Program-made: the position numbers and the translations under genes
Assembly: GCA_964587655.1 (NCBI GenBank)
Contig: CAZPMT010000032.1
Location: 1 to 46,769, forward strand
Direction: 5' to 3'
DNA: 46,769 bases
Source: CAZPMT01 sp964587655
GTDB lineage: Bacteria > Hydrogenedentota > Hydrogenedentia > Hydrogenedentales > SLHB01
Part shown: piece by piece, positions 15,932-24,165 of the stretch
Layout: the number at the start of each line of letters is the position of its first letter
Numbering within the stretch: position 1 is the first letter of the stretch
Notes under the pieces: generated by a model
The model's database searches: none
What the model saw: the letters and a program-made list of their open reading frames with translations, nothing else
What the model was told of the DNA's origin: nothing

Positions 15932-17599
15932 TTACTCAATCTGCGATTCAGACGCTTCGTAAACTTCCTCATCCTCACGGAGCATCATCTGCGAGTCTCC
16001 ATTTGGAGAGTGCCTGCGTGCCTTCTTGAAAGTCACGTTAACGCCCTTTGCCGGCGGCATGTCGACACGTGAGCCCCGCAGAAGATCGCCGATGGTCAGC
16101 AACTGGATCTTGGGATGCTTGCCCCACGCGGATTCGTAGAATCCTGCCGCCGCGGCCTCGCCCCGCATGTCCTTTGTATTGCTGTGCATCGAGATGAGCA
16201 CAGCAATCTCCGCCCTCTCACGCTCCATGACGCCGCGCAAGTCGCGGACATGCGACACATTCGTCTTTCCTGCTTTCACGGAAAAGACGATCTGCTTCGT
16301 CTTGCCCGAGGACTGGTCATCATGGAAGTACAAACGCCCATCAATGCCCTTGTCCGCGCCTTTCTTCTGTTCAACCGGGCGCGCTCCCACCAATCCCAAC
16401 GCCCACCACTGAAATTGAAACGGGTCCTGCTCAGCCAACACACGCGCGTCCGGTACCGACGTCGGCTCCCCAATCACGTCATAACTGTCCCCGATTTCGT
16501 CCCCATATGCGTCTCTCAATCTGTGGCGGATTAGACTGACCGCTAGGTGCGTAATATCAATGCCAATCCATCGCCGCCCTAGCTTTTGAGCCGCATCGAT
16601 CGTTGTTCCGCACCCGCAGAACGGATCTAGAACCAAACTGCCCTCACTGCTACTTGCCCTGATGATGCGCTCCAACAGCGCAAGAGGCTTCTGGGTGGGA
16701 TACCCAAGGCGTTCGGCAGCTTGAGCGGCTATCGGCGGTATGTCTCCAAACACATCCTGTAAAGGCACTCCCGGCATCTCGTCAAGATAGCGAATGTAGG
16801 AGGGCATCTCACCCTTTTCCGGCCAGTGGATTCGACCTTCCTTATCGAGTCGATCCAACTCCTTTGGCGGGACCATCCAATGACGTCCCTTCGCCGTCAC
16901 GTCGATTCCACGCCAAACCTCCCCGGTTTTCCCATGGCGAATTCCCGCTCCAGTGAGGTCGCTAAGGCGGTAACGCCTCTCGTGGGGATCGACATGTCTA
17001 TAGAATGATCTGACGTATGAACCGCTATATGGCTGAAAAACGGGATTCCAGACGTAGCTACCCGTTTTCGTGCTGAACAGAATCACGTCATGGACCGGCC
17101 CATATCTCTTCGCGGAGCTGTGTGCGCTTGTCCTCTTCCACACGATCTCGCTCCTGAAGCTCTTAGGACCGAATACGGAGTCCATTAGGAGTTTGAGGTA
17201 GTGGCTGGCAGTGGGATCGCAATGGAGGTAAATCGAACCCGCAGGCTTGAGGACGCGATGCAACTCTCTAAGGCGTGGGGCCATCATAGAGAGGTAGGCG
17301 AGCATATCCGACTCGCCCACAAGCTTGCGAAACGCCTGGAGTGCCTCGGAAAGCCTGCCACCCGCTTCAACGGTTTCCTGATAAGTCAGCGCCGAGGTCC
17401 GATCCCAGCGCCAAGTATCCTCAAATGCCCTTATCTGCGCGGCCGCTTCCGCTCCATTATGCTCCTTGAACAGCACGTTGTAGGTCGCGTCGGAGTTGAA
17501 CGGCGGATCCAAGTAGACAAGGTCGACGGACTCGTCGGGTATGTACCGACGGAGGACATCGAGGTTGTCGCCGTAATAGAGCTTGTTCTTCTCCTTCAT
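15932..17599 (-). CDS. Site-specific DNA methyltransferase fused to a C-terminal nuclease-like domain
   Basis: A 555-residue amino-methyltransferase (N6-adenine or N4-cytosine). Motif order is IV then I, as in the beta class: catalytic LDPPFN at residues 30-35, and the S-adenosylmethionine-binding DPFCGCGTT at 325-333, preceded by YPTQKP. After residue 400 a second module appears, GADKGIDGRLYFHDD then KQIVFSVKAGK and an AVLISM strand. This resembles the Mrr/PD-(D/E)XK restriction fold, with an Asp and a distal S-x-K. The protein may therefore both modify and cut DNA, or use the domain only for binding. No separate restriction or specificity gene is adjacent. The start at 17599 (MKEKNKLYYGDNL) fits the family; an upstream ATG at 17695 would overlap the divergent gene. 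Confidence 0.82.
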   Translation of the reverse strand: MKEKNKLYYGDNLDVLRRYIPDESVDLVYLDPPFNSDATYNVLFKEHNGAEAAAQIRAFEDTWRWDRTSALTYQETVEAGGRLSEALQAFRKLVGESDMLAYLSMMAPRLRELHRVLKPAGSIYLHCDPTASHYLKLLMDSVFGPKSFRSEIVWKRTSAHSSAKRYGPVHDVILFSTKTGSYVWNPVFQPYSGSYVRSFYRHVDPHERRYRLSDLTGAGIRHGKTGEVWRGIDVTAKGRHWMVPPKELDRLDKEGRIHWPEKGEMPSYIRYLDEMPGVPLQDVFGDIPPIAAQAAERLGYPTQKPLALLERIIRASSSEGSLVLDPFCGCGTTIDAAQKLGRRWIGIDITHLAVSLIRHRLRDAYGDEIGDSYDVIGEPTSVPDARVLAEQDPFQFQWWALGLVGARPVEQKKGADKGIDGRLYFHDDQSSGKTKQIVFSVKAGKTNVSHVRDLRGVMERERAEIAVLISMHSNTKDMRGEAAAAGFYESAWGKHPKIQLLTIGDLLRGSRVDMPPAKGVNVTFKKARRHSPNGDSQMMLREDEEVYEASESQIE

Positions 17600-17679
17600 G
17601 GCACACTCATTCTGCACGAAGGCGGCTCCGACCGCAAGCCTTTTGACTGCGGCCTTGCTTCTCCTTAGAATCAGCCGTC

Positions 17680-19221
17680 GTGGGAGATAATGCACATAAC
17701 AGTTTGTCGGGGTTTGACAAACTGTGGGGAACGGGCGCGGCGCGCGACTGCACTCTGTTTCTTGTTCTCGCTCTTCTGTTTCGGGCTGCGTATCTGTTCG
17801 CTACGCCCCGAATCATCGACTCGGCCGACGCCATTCACTACATCGATACGGCGAAGCATTTCGTCGCGGGAGATTTCTGGCAGTTCAATGCCAAGATACC
17901 GATCCTGTACCCCCTCTTAGCGGCGCTTGCCCACTTGTTCGTCGCGGACTATGAATGGGCCTTTGCCCTTGTGTCACTCGTCGCGTCCACGTTGCTCGTG
18001 ATTCCCGCCTACGCCCTGTCGCGCGACTTGCACGGACCGCGCGCGGCCCGCATGACCGCGCTTATTGTATCCATCTGGCCGTGGCTCATCGACTACGCGT
18101 CGCGCGTCGGGCCCGACGCCCTCGGATGCACGCTCTGGTTCCTGTCGGTCTGGCTGTTCGCGCGAGGGTTGCGCCGGGGAGGCGCGTGGCTTCTCGGGGC
18201 GTTGCTGGCGTTCATCGGACTGCACCTGACGCGCGCGGAAGGCACGGTTCTCATGGCCGCGGCGTTTGCCGGAGCCTGCGTTCTCTGTCTCGGGGCGGAG
18301 AATCGGTCCCTTCGCCGCCTCATACCCTTCGCGGCGGGTTGCGCGATACTGCTCGGCGCCTACGCGGCTTATATGCACTTTGTGACGGGCGCGGCAACGG
18401 TGAATTACCGCGTGCACTTCATTGTCAGCGAATTCAGCTTCGCCCGTTTCGCCGCCACGGGACTGCGCTCCTTCAGCGACGTGCTGCCCGTCATGCTCGG
18501 GCCGGTGTTGCTCGCCTTCATGGGGGTCGGCCTTTTCCATCGCGAGCGCACTGTCGACACTGGGCCCAACGACACATTCCCGCGCGACGCGAGGCTCGAG
18601 TTCTACGTGCTCTTTTTCGCCGCGGCGCAGTGGTTCATCAGTCTGTTCGTGTTGTCTCCGGAGCCTCGTTACCTGATGAGCGTGATCGTGGCCCTGAGCT
18701 TCTGGTCCGCGCGCGGCGTGGCAATCGTTTCAGCGGAGTCTGCCGCGCGGCCATGGGGGAGGGTTCTACGCTGGGCGCCGGCCGGCATCGTTGTGCTGCT
18801 GATGCTGCTGGGTTCCTCAATCTCCATCGGCTCGCAATTCCTCCATCGCCAGCCGGGCCAGCCAATCGAATACAAAGTCGCGGGCCTTTGGATGAAAGAG
18901 AACCTCGACAAGGGCCTCATCTTCACGCGCAAGCCGCAGGTAGGCTACTACGCGGACATGCCCTCGACCGGGCCGGATCTGAACGACACCCTCGCGCAAG
19001 CGATTGAACGTGCGAAGTCGGTTCACGCCCGCTACGTCGTCGTGGATGAGCGTTATACAGCCAAGATGGTTCCCGGCATGGCGCCCCTATTGGATCCCGC
19101 GCTTGCGCCGTCCGCATTGCGGCTTGTTAAGATCTTTGATCCCTATCCGGAATCGCGGGTGGTCGTTTATGAAATCACCGATATCCAAGAGAGTAGCGCG
19201 GAGCCTGCTGAAAAGCGCTAA
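17680..19221 (+). CDS. Polytopic GT-C fold glycosyltransferase (GT39/ArnT-like)
   Basis: A 513-residue inner-membrane protein with about ten hydrophobic segments and a short soluble C-terminus. The early acidic motif SADAIHYIDTAKHF followed by a PILYPLLAALAHL loop is characteristic of the dolichyl-/polyprenyl-phosphate mannosyltransferase superfamily, whose first loop Asp binds metal and donor. It would transfer a sugar from a lipid-phosphate donor to a lipid or protein on the periplasmic side. The apparent start (GTG 17680) has no clear ribosome site, and a 27-bp palindromic repeat lies within the first 16 codons. A TTG at 17704 inside the repeat is an alternative. It is followed by a glycosyltransferase family 9 gene, which supports a surface-glycan role. 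Confidence 0.75.
   Translation: MGDNAHNSLSGFDKLWGTGAARDCTLFLVLALLFRAAYLFATPRIIDSADAIHYIDTAKHFVAGDFWQFNAKIPILYPLLAALAHLFVADYEWAFALVSLVASTLLVIPAYALSRDLHGPRAARMTALIVSIWPWLIDYASRVGPDALGCTLWFLSVWLFARGLRRGGAWLLGALLAFIGLHLTRAEGTVLMAAAFAGACVLCLGAENRSLRRLIPFAAGCAILLGAYAAYMHFVTGAATVNYRVHFIVSEFSFARFAATGLRSFSDVLPVMLGPVLLAFMGVGLFHRERTVDTGPNDTFPRDARLEFYVLFFAAAQWFISLFVLSPEPRYLMSVIVALSFWSARGVAIVSAESAARPWGRVLRWAPAGIVVLLMLLGSSISIGSQFLHRQPGQPIEYKVAGLWMKENLDKGLIFTRKPQVGYYADMPSTGPDLNDTLAQAIERAKSVHARYVVVDERYTAKMVPGMAPLLDPALAPSALRLVKIFDPYPESRVVVYEITDIQESSAEPAEKR
17699..17725 (+). repeat. 27-bp palindromic repeat (copy a)
   Basis: ACAGTTTGTC (17699-17708), a 7-nt loop and GACAAACTGT (17716-17725). The arms are perfect. 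The copy lies inside the first codons of the GT-C gene. Other perfect copies are at 41474-41500 and 43530-43556, and a decayed one is at 45342-45368. Confidence 0.85.
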
Positions 19222-19229
19222 TCGTGTTC

Positions 19230-19288
19230 GTAGTGCGCCCTTTAGGGCGCGAGGTCCGGATAGGATCACAGGCTGAAGCCTGCACTAC
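19230..19288. repeat. 59-bp three-stem repeat element
   Basis: The outer stem is GTAGTGC (19230-19236) with GCACTAC (19282-19288). Inside are two smaller hairpins: GCGCCC-TTTA-GGGCGC (19235-19250) and AGGCT-GA-AGCCT (about 19270-19281). It fills the gap between two glycosyltransferase genes. A partial relative sits in the nusA-infB gap. No T-run follows, so it is not a standard terminator. Confidence 0.6.
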
Positions 19289-19320
19289 AAACTGTTTGAA
19301 CTTGTGGAGTAGTCTCCGGC

Positions 19321-20142
19321 GTGCGCACGCTTGTCGTTCATATAGGCGGGATTGGCGATTTCCTGTTAGCGTGTCCCTCGATCTTCCGTTTGGCAGAAGA
19401 AGGTCCCGTCGAACTGCTTGGCCGGGCTGACCGCCTCGCGCTGGGTTCGTCGCGCGTCTCCGCGGTTCACGACATCAGCAAGATCGACTTCGAATCCGCG
19501 TTCGTCAAGCCGTCTCGCAAGCTGCGCGAGTTCCTTGCGCGATTCGACCGCGCGGTTGTGTGGATGCGCGACGACAAAACCCTCTTGCGTTCGATTCAAC
19601 TGTGCGGCGTCGCGGATGTCCGCGTCTTTCCCGGCCTGCCACCGAGGGACTGGTCCGAGCACGCTTCGTCATACTACCTCCGCTGCTTGGGAATCGACGA
19701 TGCGCCGCTCTTGCGGATCCACTTCGAACCGTCAGCTACGCCTCGCGACGTCGTCATCCACCCAGGAAGCGGAAGCGTCCGGAAAAACTGGCCAATGAAC
19801 GGATTCGTTGCACTCGCCCGCGAACTCGAATTACGCGGACGTTCAGTCACCTGGAGCCTTGGTCCGGCCGAGGAGGAGATGTGCGTTCCTGATCGCGCGA
19901 ACGTGATCCGCCCGGAAACCCCTGCTATGATGGCGCGCGAATTGGCGGCTGCGAGGCTGTATGTCGGAAACGATAGCGGCATCACGCATCTCGCAGCGGC
20001 GGCTGGTTGCGCGACCGTGGCCGTCTTTGGCCTCACGGACCCAAACGTGTGGGCGCCGCGAGGGCCGAACGTTACTGCTGTCCAAGGTCATCCCTGGCCG
20101 GAGTGGAGCCTCGTATTCGATGCAGTGGAGGAAGTATTGTGA
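19321..20142 (+). CDS. Glycosyltransferase family 9 (heptosyltransferase-like)
   Basis: A 273-residue cytoplasmic GT-B enzyme of the family that adds heptose to lipopolysaccharide core. The N-terminus MRTLVVHIGGIGDFLLACPSIFRL is diagnostic, as are VVIHPGSGSVRKNWP and the C-terminal donor-binding YVGNDSGITHLAAAAGCATVAVFG. It is shorter than E. coli WaaC/WaaF (about 320-350). It starts at GTG 19321 with GGAG about 11 nt upstream. Its stop overlaps the acetyltransferase start (GTGA), so the two are co-translated. The acceptor sugar is not predictable, but a surface polysaccharide or LPS core is likely. Confidence 0.88.
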   Translation: MRTLVVHIGGIGDFLLACPSIFRLAEEGPVELLGRADRLALGSSRVSAVHDISKIDFESAFVKPSRKLREFLARFDRAVVWMRDDKTLLRSIQLCGVADVRVFPGLPPRDWSEHASSYYLRCLGIDDAPLLRIHFEPSATPRDVVIHPGSGSVRKNWPMNGFVALARELELRGRSVTWSLGPAEEEMCVPDRANVIRPETPAMMARELAAARLYVGNDSGITHLAAAAGCATVAVFGLTDPNVWAPRGPNVTAVQGHPWPEWSLVFDAVEEVL

Positions 20143-21245
20143 TTGAAGGGCCAAGGCCTCTAGCTTTGAACGAATCGGCATCCCTCGAGCAACTCGTTGA
20201 CAAAACCTTCATGAACGGCGTCGAAGGGAGCATGTTCCGCTTCTTTCCCGCTCTCTTTAATGAGAACAACCATGAGAACCTGTTTGTGTTCGTCGATAAC
20301 GGCCGCGTCGTAAGCCACGTCGGCATGGTGCAACGCTGGGCGAGCATTCATGGATGCACGCTCCGCGTCGCGTTCATCGGCGCCGTTTCGACCTTCGAAG
20401 AATGCCGCAACCAGGGTCTCGCGTCGAAGCTCTTCAAGATGGCCTGCGAGAAGGCGCGCGCGGATGGCGTCGATATCATGATGATCTCCGGCGACCGGAC
20501 ATTATATCGCCGGGCCGGCGCCGCCGATGCCGGCTGCGACGTCATCGCAACCGTCGACCGATCCGCCGCGAGGGGCCTTCACGGCCGCGACGTGAGTATT
20601 GACGATGTCGCGGGATCGGGTTTCGATGCGTGCGCGGCGTTATATGAGACCCGCACCGCCCATTTCATTCGCCCGCGCGACGACTGGAAATGGATCGAGC
20701 AGTCCGGGATAGCCTGTTGCCAGGAGGCCGGCATCATAGGTGTCCGCCGCCGGAATGTAATGTGCGCCTACTTCATCATGGCGAAGGCCGGCAAGGATGG
20801 CGTGGCAAGCGTTATCGAATTCGCCGGCGATGAGACCGCCATCGCCGCGGCGCTGAAGTCCCTCCTGGCGCGCCGGGGTTCGCAGGCAGTCAAGTTACGC
20901 CTGCAACAGGGTGACGCCATCCTAAAGGCACTCCTCGAAGACGCGGGCGCGGCCCTCAAACCCGAGACAACCACGGGCACACTCCTCATCGTCAACTTCC
21001 CGCAATTGATGACGCGATTGAGGCCCTATATCGAGCATCGCATCGGGATCGAGGAGGCTGAGACGCTCGGTCTTCATCAGGACGGCGAGTGTTTCGTGTT
21101 TTCCTCCGGGGACGAGTCTTGCAGCTTCGACGCCATCGAGGCGGTCCAAGCCATCTTCGGACATCCGGAAAGACGTTTCTTCACGGGAACCCTGGCCCGC
21201 ATTTTCCCCGTCCAGACGTTGTACTACGGCATCAACTATATTTGA
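20139..21245 (+). CDS. GNAT-family N-acetyltransferase
   Basis: A 368-residue protein whose first half is a GNAT fold: NGRVVSHVGMV strand, then AFIGAVSTFEECRNQGLASKLF, which carries the acetyl-CoA pyrophosphate-binding R/Q-x-x-G-x-A/G pattern. The second half is a further domain of unknown role, the layout of Eis-like two-domain acetyltransferases. The start at GTG 20139 overlaps the GT9 stop codon and has GGAGG 7 nt upstream; the longer reading frame upstream is an out-of-phase overlap with GT9. Coupling to GT9 suggests acetylation of a sugar or surface-glycan precursor, but this is inference from position. Confidence 0.82.
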   Translation: MIEGPRPLALNESASLEQLVDKTFMNGVEGSMFRFFPALFNENNHENLFVFVDNGRVVSHVGMVQRWASIHGCTLRVAFIGAVSTFEECRNQGLASKLFKMACEKARADGVDIMMISGDRTLYRRAGAADAGCDVIATVDRSAARGLHGRDVSIDDVAGSGFDACAALYETRTAHFIRPRDDWKWIEQSGIACCQEAGIIGVRRRNVMCAYFIMAKAGKDGVASVIEFAGDETAIAAALKSLLARRGSQAVKLRLQQGDAILKALLEDAGAALKPETTTGTLLIVNFPQLMTRLRPYIEHRIGIEEAETLGLHQDGECFVFSSGDESCSFDAIEAVQAIFGHPERRFFTGTLARIFPVQTLYYGINYI

Positions 21246-21268
21246 TGCGCCGCGCTGAGAGCGGATGA

Positions 21269-22219
21269 TTATCTTCCCGTCGCATGTGTCGTGACGGCCC
21301 TCACAAGCAGATCCTCGAAGGCGTCCCGGTCCTTCCACCCCACGGCGCAGCGAACGGGACGGCCCTTCTCGTCAGGGACGGTCGCGCCCTTGTCGCCGAT
21401 GGAAAGCTTGATCGTCTTCATCTCGCAGAGACCATCGTCGAAGGTGAGATAGGCCGCCACGGTATCGAACAGAACGCTGCTCTCGCCTTTGGGGTGCTGC
21501 GGGTAGTTCGACCAGTCGCGATAATTCTCGATGACGGCAACGGCCTTCGCGTCCTTCGATTGCTCCACCTTCGCGAACCTGTCGCCCTTCAGTATCATCG
21601 TCCCGCATGAGTCCAGGGGCGCGATCGTAATGTCCCACGGCGCGGCGAACACGGCGCGGGCCGCTTCGACGTCCTTGAAGACATTGTACTCGGGGGCGCG
21701 GCCCTGCTTGCCGTTATACCCAATTTCGACGCTGCCCGCCATGGCCACGACGCGCGCCTTCTTGGCGATGCCCGGGTCGCGCTTGAGGGCTTCCCGGATG
21801 TTGGTCTGGGGCCCGATAACGAGCAGGACGACGGGGTCCTTCGCGCCATTGACGGCGTCGACCATGGCCTGGACCCCGTCGGGAATAACGGCGCCCTTAT
21901 AGGCATCGAGGCGGAAGTCGCCGAGCCACTTCTCCTGATGGATCGCCTGGTCGCTGGTCTTTACACCCGTCCCAATCGGGATATCCGTCCTGCCCATGTG
22001 TTCGAGGAGCTTCGCAACTAGCCGCGTTTTCTTGGGCGTATCATCCGAGGCCGTCACGATAAGCTTGAGGTCGACCTGGGGACACCCAAGCAACATGGCC
22101 AGCGCCCACGTGTCGTCTATGTCGTCCCCGAGGTCCGTGTCCAGAATGACCGGCGCCGGCGCCACCTGGGCGGCAACCGCGGAAAGGCATGCGGGCAGGG
22201 CAAACAGCAACAGACTCAT
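21269..22219 (-). CDS. Secreted inosine-uridine-type nucleoside hydrolase
   Basis: A 316-residue protein of the IUNH family, which hydrolyses the N-glycosidic bond of nucleosides to ribose and base. The calcium-binding cluster DTDLGDDIDDTWAL is intact at the mature N-terminus, with LLVIGPQTNIREAL and the EYNVFKDVEAARAVF region typical of the family. It has a signal peptide (MSLLLFALPACLSAVAAQ), so it acts in the periplasm or outside. This is unusual for the classical cytoplasmic enzymes but common in polymer-degrading bacteria. AAGGAGG precedes ATG 22219. It converges with the GNAT gene (23-bp gap) and diverges from rimP. Confidence 0.88.
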   Translation of the reverse strand: MSLLLFALPACLSAVAAQVAPAPVILDTDLGDDIDDTWALAMLLGCPQVDLKLIVTASDDTPKKTRLVAKLLEHMGRTDIPIGTGVKTSDQAIHQEKWLGDFRLDAYKGAVIPDGVQAMVDAVNGAKDPVVLLVIGPQTNIREALKRDPGIAKKARVVAMAGSVEIGYNGKQGRAPEYNVFKDVEAARAVFAAPWDITIAPLDSCGTMILKGDRFAKVEQSKDAKAVAVIENYRDWSNYPQHPKGESSVLFDTVAAYLTFDDGLCEMKTIKLSIGDKGATVPDEKGRPVRCAVGWKDRDAFEDLLVRAVTTHATGR

Positions 22220-22313
22220 TGAAAATCCTCCTTCGATTACGTGGCTTGCGGGATAGTCTATCTCACCGCCGCCGCGGGACACAATTGCCGCAAGTAGATC
22301 AGACGCAAAATGA

Positions 22314-22343
22314 TTGAATGGAATCGGCAAAATGTGCTACACT
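22314..22343 (+). promoter_or_regulatory. Promoter of the rimP-nusA-infB operon
   Basis: TTGAAT (22314-22319), an 18-bp spacer and TACACT (22338-22343), with the start near 22350. It is upstream of the attenuator hairpin. TACACT is the same -10 hexamer as in the lacI-type promoter. Confidence 0.7.
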
Positions 22344-22373
22344 CTGTAGGTTTGATTGCGGGTTTTTCGGACG

Positions 22374-22397
22374 AGTGGGTTCTTACCCACTTTTTTT
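22374..22397 (+). terminator. Leader attenuator of the nusA operon
   Basis: GTGGGT (22375-22380) and ACCCAC (22385-22390) with a TCTT loop form a short stem that A/T at 22374/22391 extends, followed immediately by seven T. It stands between the promoter and the rimP start, so it is a terminator inside the operon leader. NusA autoregulation of this operon through leader termination is established in other bacteria; applying it here is inference. Confidence 0.8.
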
Positions 22398-22409
22398 GTT
22401 GTGACAGAC

Positions 22410-22874
22410 ATGGTTGGTGTGTCGCAAGACGAGATTCTCCGGCGTGTTTGGGAAGAGTTGGAGCCGGAGTTGCAGGAACAGGGCTACGAGCTCATTGAGG
22501 TGGAGTATGTGTTCCAGACGGGTCGGCGAGTCCTGCGGTTGTTCATCGACAGGGACGGCGGTGTGACCCTCGATGATTGCCAGGCTGCCTCGCGTCTCGC
22601 TGGGGCGGTGCTGGATATGAAGGACTTCATCGAAGAGCAGTACTGCCTGGAGGTTTCGTCGCCAGGATTTGATCGTCCGGTGCGGAAACCGAAGGATTTC
22701 GAGCGGTTTGCGGGTGAAGCGATTAAGGTTCAGGTTAACGTGCCCATCGGCGGGCGCAAGCAGTTCAAGGGCGAGTTGAAAGGGTTCCGCGACGGATTGG
22801 TGCTGGTGGAGTGTGACGGGGCCCCGTTTGAGATTCACATTGAGAATCTTAAGAAAGCCCATTTGATAAGGTAA
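22410..22874 (+). CDS. rimP: RimP, ribosome maturation factor
   Basis: A 154-residue protein required for 30S subunit assembly. Diagnostic are GYELIEVEYVFQTGRRVLRL, FIDRDGGVTLDDCQAASR and the strongly conserved YCLEVSSPGFDRPVRKPKDF. A C-terminal SH3-like domain ends with the ENLKKAHLI segment. The start is placed at ATG 22410; GTG 22401 is in frame, and longer frames would run through the attenuator. First gene of the operon, 56 bp before nusA. Confidence 0.95.
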   Translation: MVGVSQDEILRRVWEELEPELQEQGYELIEVEYVFQTGRRVLRLFIDRDGGVTLDDCQAASRLAGAVLDMKDFIEEQYCLEVSSPGFDRPVRKPKDFERFAGEAIKVQVNVPIGGRKQFKGELKGFRDGLVLVECDGAPFEIHIENLKKAHLIR

Positions 22875-22930
22875 GAGTTTTCTGTTGTGGAAAGGGCCGG
22901 CCATCCGGTCTTTCTTTTGAGGAGTGTGCT

Positions 22931-24085
22931 GTGGACGCAAATCTTCGAGTGATATTGCAGCAGCTTGAGTCCGAGAAAAGCATCGACCGGGCCACGCTGC
23001 TCGAAGCGATTCGCAGTGCCATTGAGACGGCGGCGCGAAAGGGAATCGCGCATGCGGCCAACGTGACGGTCGAGATCGACCCTGAAACGCTTGGGTTCAA
23101 GGTTTTTGAGATACGCGAGGTCATCGAGCACGTTACGGACGACACGCAGCAAATATCCCTCCAGCATGCACTCGCACTGAACCCAGGGGTGGTGGTGGGC
23201 AATCGCCTGAAGGTGCCCACGGAACCGAAGGACTTTGGGCGCATCGCGGCGCAGACCGCGAAGCAAGTCATTATCCAGAAGATCAAGGATGCGGAACGGG
23301 AAAACGTATTCGAAGAGTTCAAGCAGCGGCGCGGCGAGCTCGTCACAGGATCGGTTAAGCGCATGAGCCACGGGAACATTCTTGTGTCGATTGGAAAGGC
23401 GGAGGCTCTGCTTCCGTACCGTGAACAGTCGCCGCGGGAAAACTTCAAACCGGGCGACCGTATTCGGGCGTACGTGCTTGAGGTCGAGAAGGGGCCCCGG
23501 GGCGCGCAGGTTGTCTTGTCGCGCACGACTCCGGAACTGGTCCGATCTCTGTTCGAGCTCGAGGTGCCCGAGATCTATGACGGCACGATCGAGATCAAGG
23601 CCATCGCCCGCGAACCGGGCAGCCGCACGAAGGTGGCCGTGCTCTCGCACGATTCGAATGTGGACGCGGTGGGCGCGTGCGTGGGCATGAAGGGATCCCG
23701 TGTCCGGGCGGTCGTCGAGGAGCTTACGGGCGAAAAGATCGATATCGTTCGCTGGAGCGAGAATCCGGTGGAACTTTGCAAGAGCGCCCTGAATCCGGCG
23801 GATATCATTGATATGACAATTGACGAGGCAAGCCACAGCATCCTTGTCGTCGTTCCGCACGACCAACTGTCCCTGGCTATCGGCAAACGGGGTCAGAACG
23901 CGCGGCTCGCGTCGCGGCTCGTCGGGTGGAACATCGACATCCGGAGCGATCAGGAACTCACCGGCGGCGGCGAAGAGGCCGGCGGCGAGGCTACGGACTC
24001 AGGCGGCCCCGAGGCTGAGCCGGCGCCGCAGGACGAAGCGGCGGCGGACGTGCCGGATGAACCGGCGGGAGAGGCCACGTCATGA
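22931..24085 (+). CDS. nusA: NusA, transcription elongation/termination factor
   Basis: A 384-residue RNA-polymerase-binding factor for pausing, termination and antitermination. Order: the N-terminal polymerase-binding domain (to about 130), the S1 domain (GSVKRMSHGNILVSIGKAEALLPYREQ), then KH1 (GACVGMKGSRVRAVVEEL) and KH2 (SLAIGKRGQNARLASRLVGW). The C-terminus is an acidic Gly/Ala/Glu tail rather than the acidic repeat domains of E. coli NusA. GTG start with GAGGAG 8 nt upstream. A small hairpin occupies the rimP-nusA gap. Confidence 0.96.
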   Translation: MDANLRVILQQLESEKSIDRATLLEAIRSAIETAARKGIAHAANVTVEIDPETLGFKVFEIREVIEHVTDDTQQISLQHALALNPGVVVGNRLKVPTEPKDFGRIAAQTAKQVIIQKIKDAERENVFEEFKQRRGELVTGSVKRMSHGNILVSIGKAEALLPYREQSPRENFKPGDRIRAYVLEVEKGPRGAQVVLSRTTPELVRSLFELEVPEIYDGTIEIKAIAREPGSRTKVAVLSHDSNVDAVGACVGMKGSRVRAVVEELTGEKIDIVRWSENPVELCKSALNPADIIDMTIDEASHSILVVVPHDQLSLAIGKRGQNARLASRLVGWNIDIRSDQELTGGGEEAGGEATDSGGPEAEPAPQDEAAADVPDEPAGEATS

Positions 24086-24107
24086 GGTGAATGCAGAGGT
24101 AAGTGGG

Positions 24108-24141
24108 CGGCGCCCTATAGGGCTCCAGCCCCTTTGTAGTG
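24108..24141. repeat. Partial relative of the 59-bp element in the nusA-infB gap
   Basis: GCCC-TATA-GGGC (24112-24123) followed by a TTTGTAGTG end (about 24134-24142). The ends and the first hairpin resemble the element at 19230-19288 (GCCC-TTTA-GGGC, CACTACAAA). It lies just before the strong GGAGG ribosome site of infB. Confidence 0.45.
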
Positions 24142-24165
24142 GCAATTCTAGGAGGTAGGTAGTAG

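Noticed and set aside
17955..19007. 350-residue frame inside the GT-C gene in another phase
   Set aside because: Arg-rich, no motifs, and in phase shift with a clearly membrane-spanning protein.
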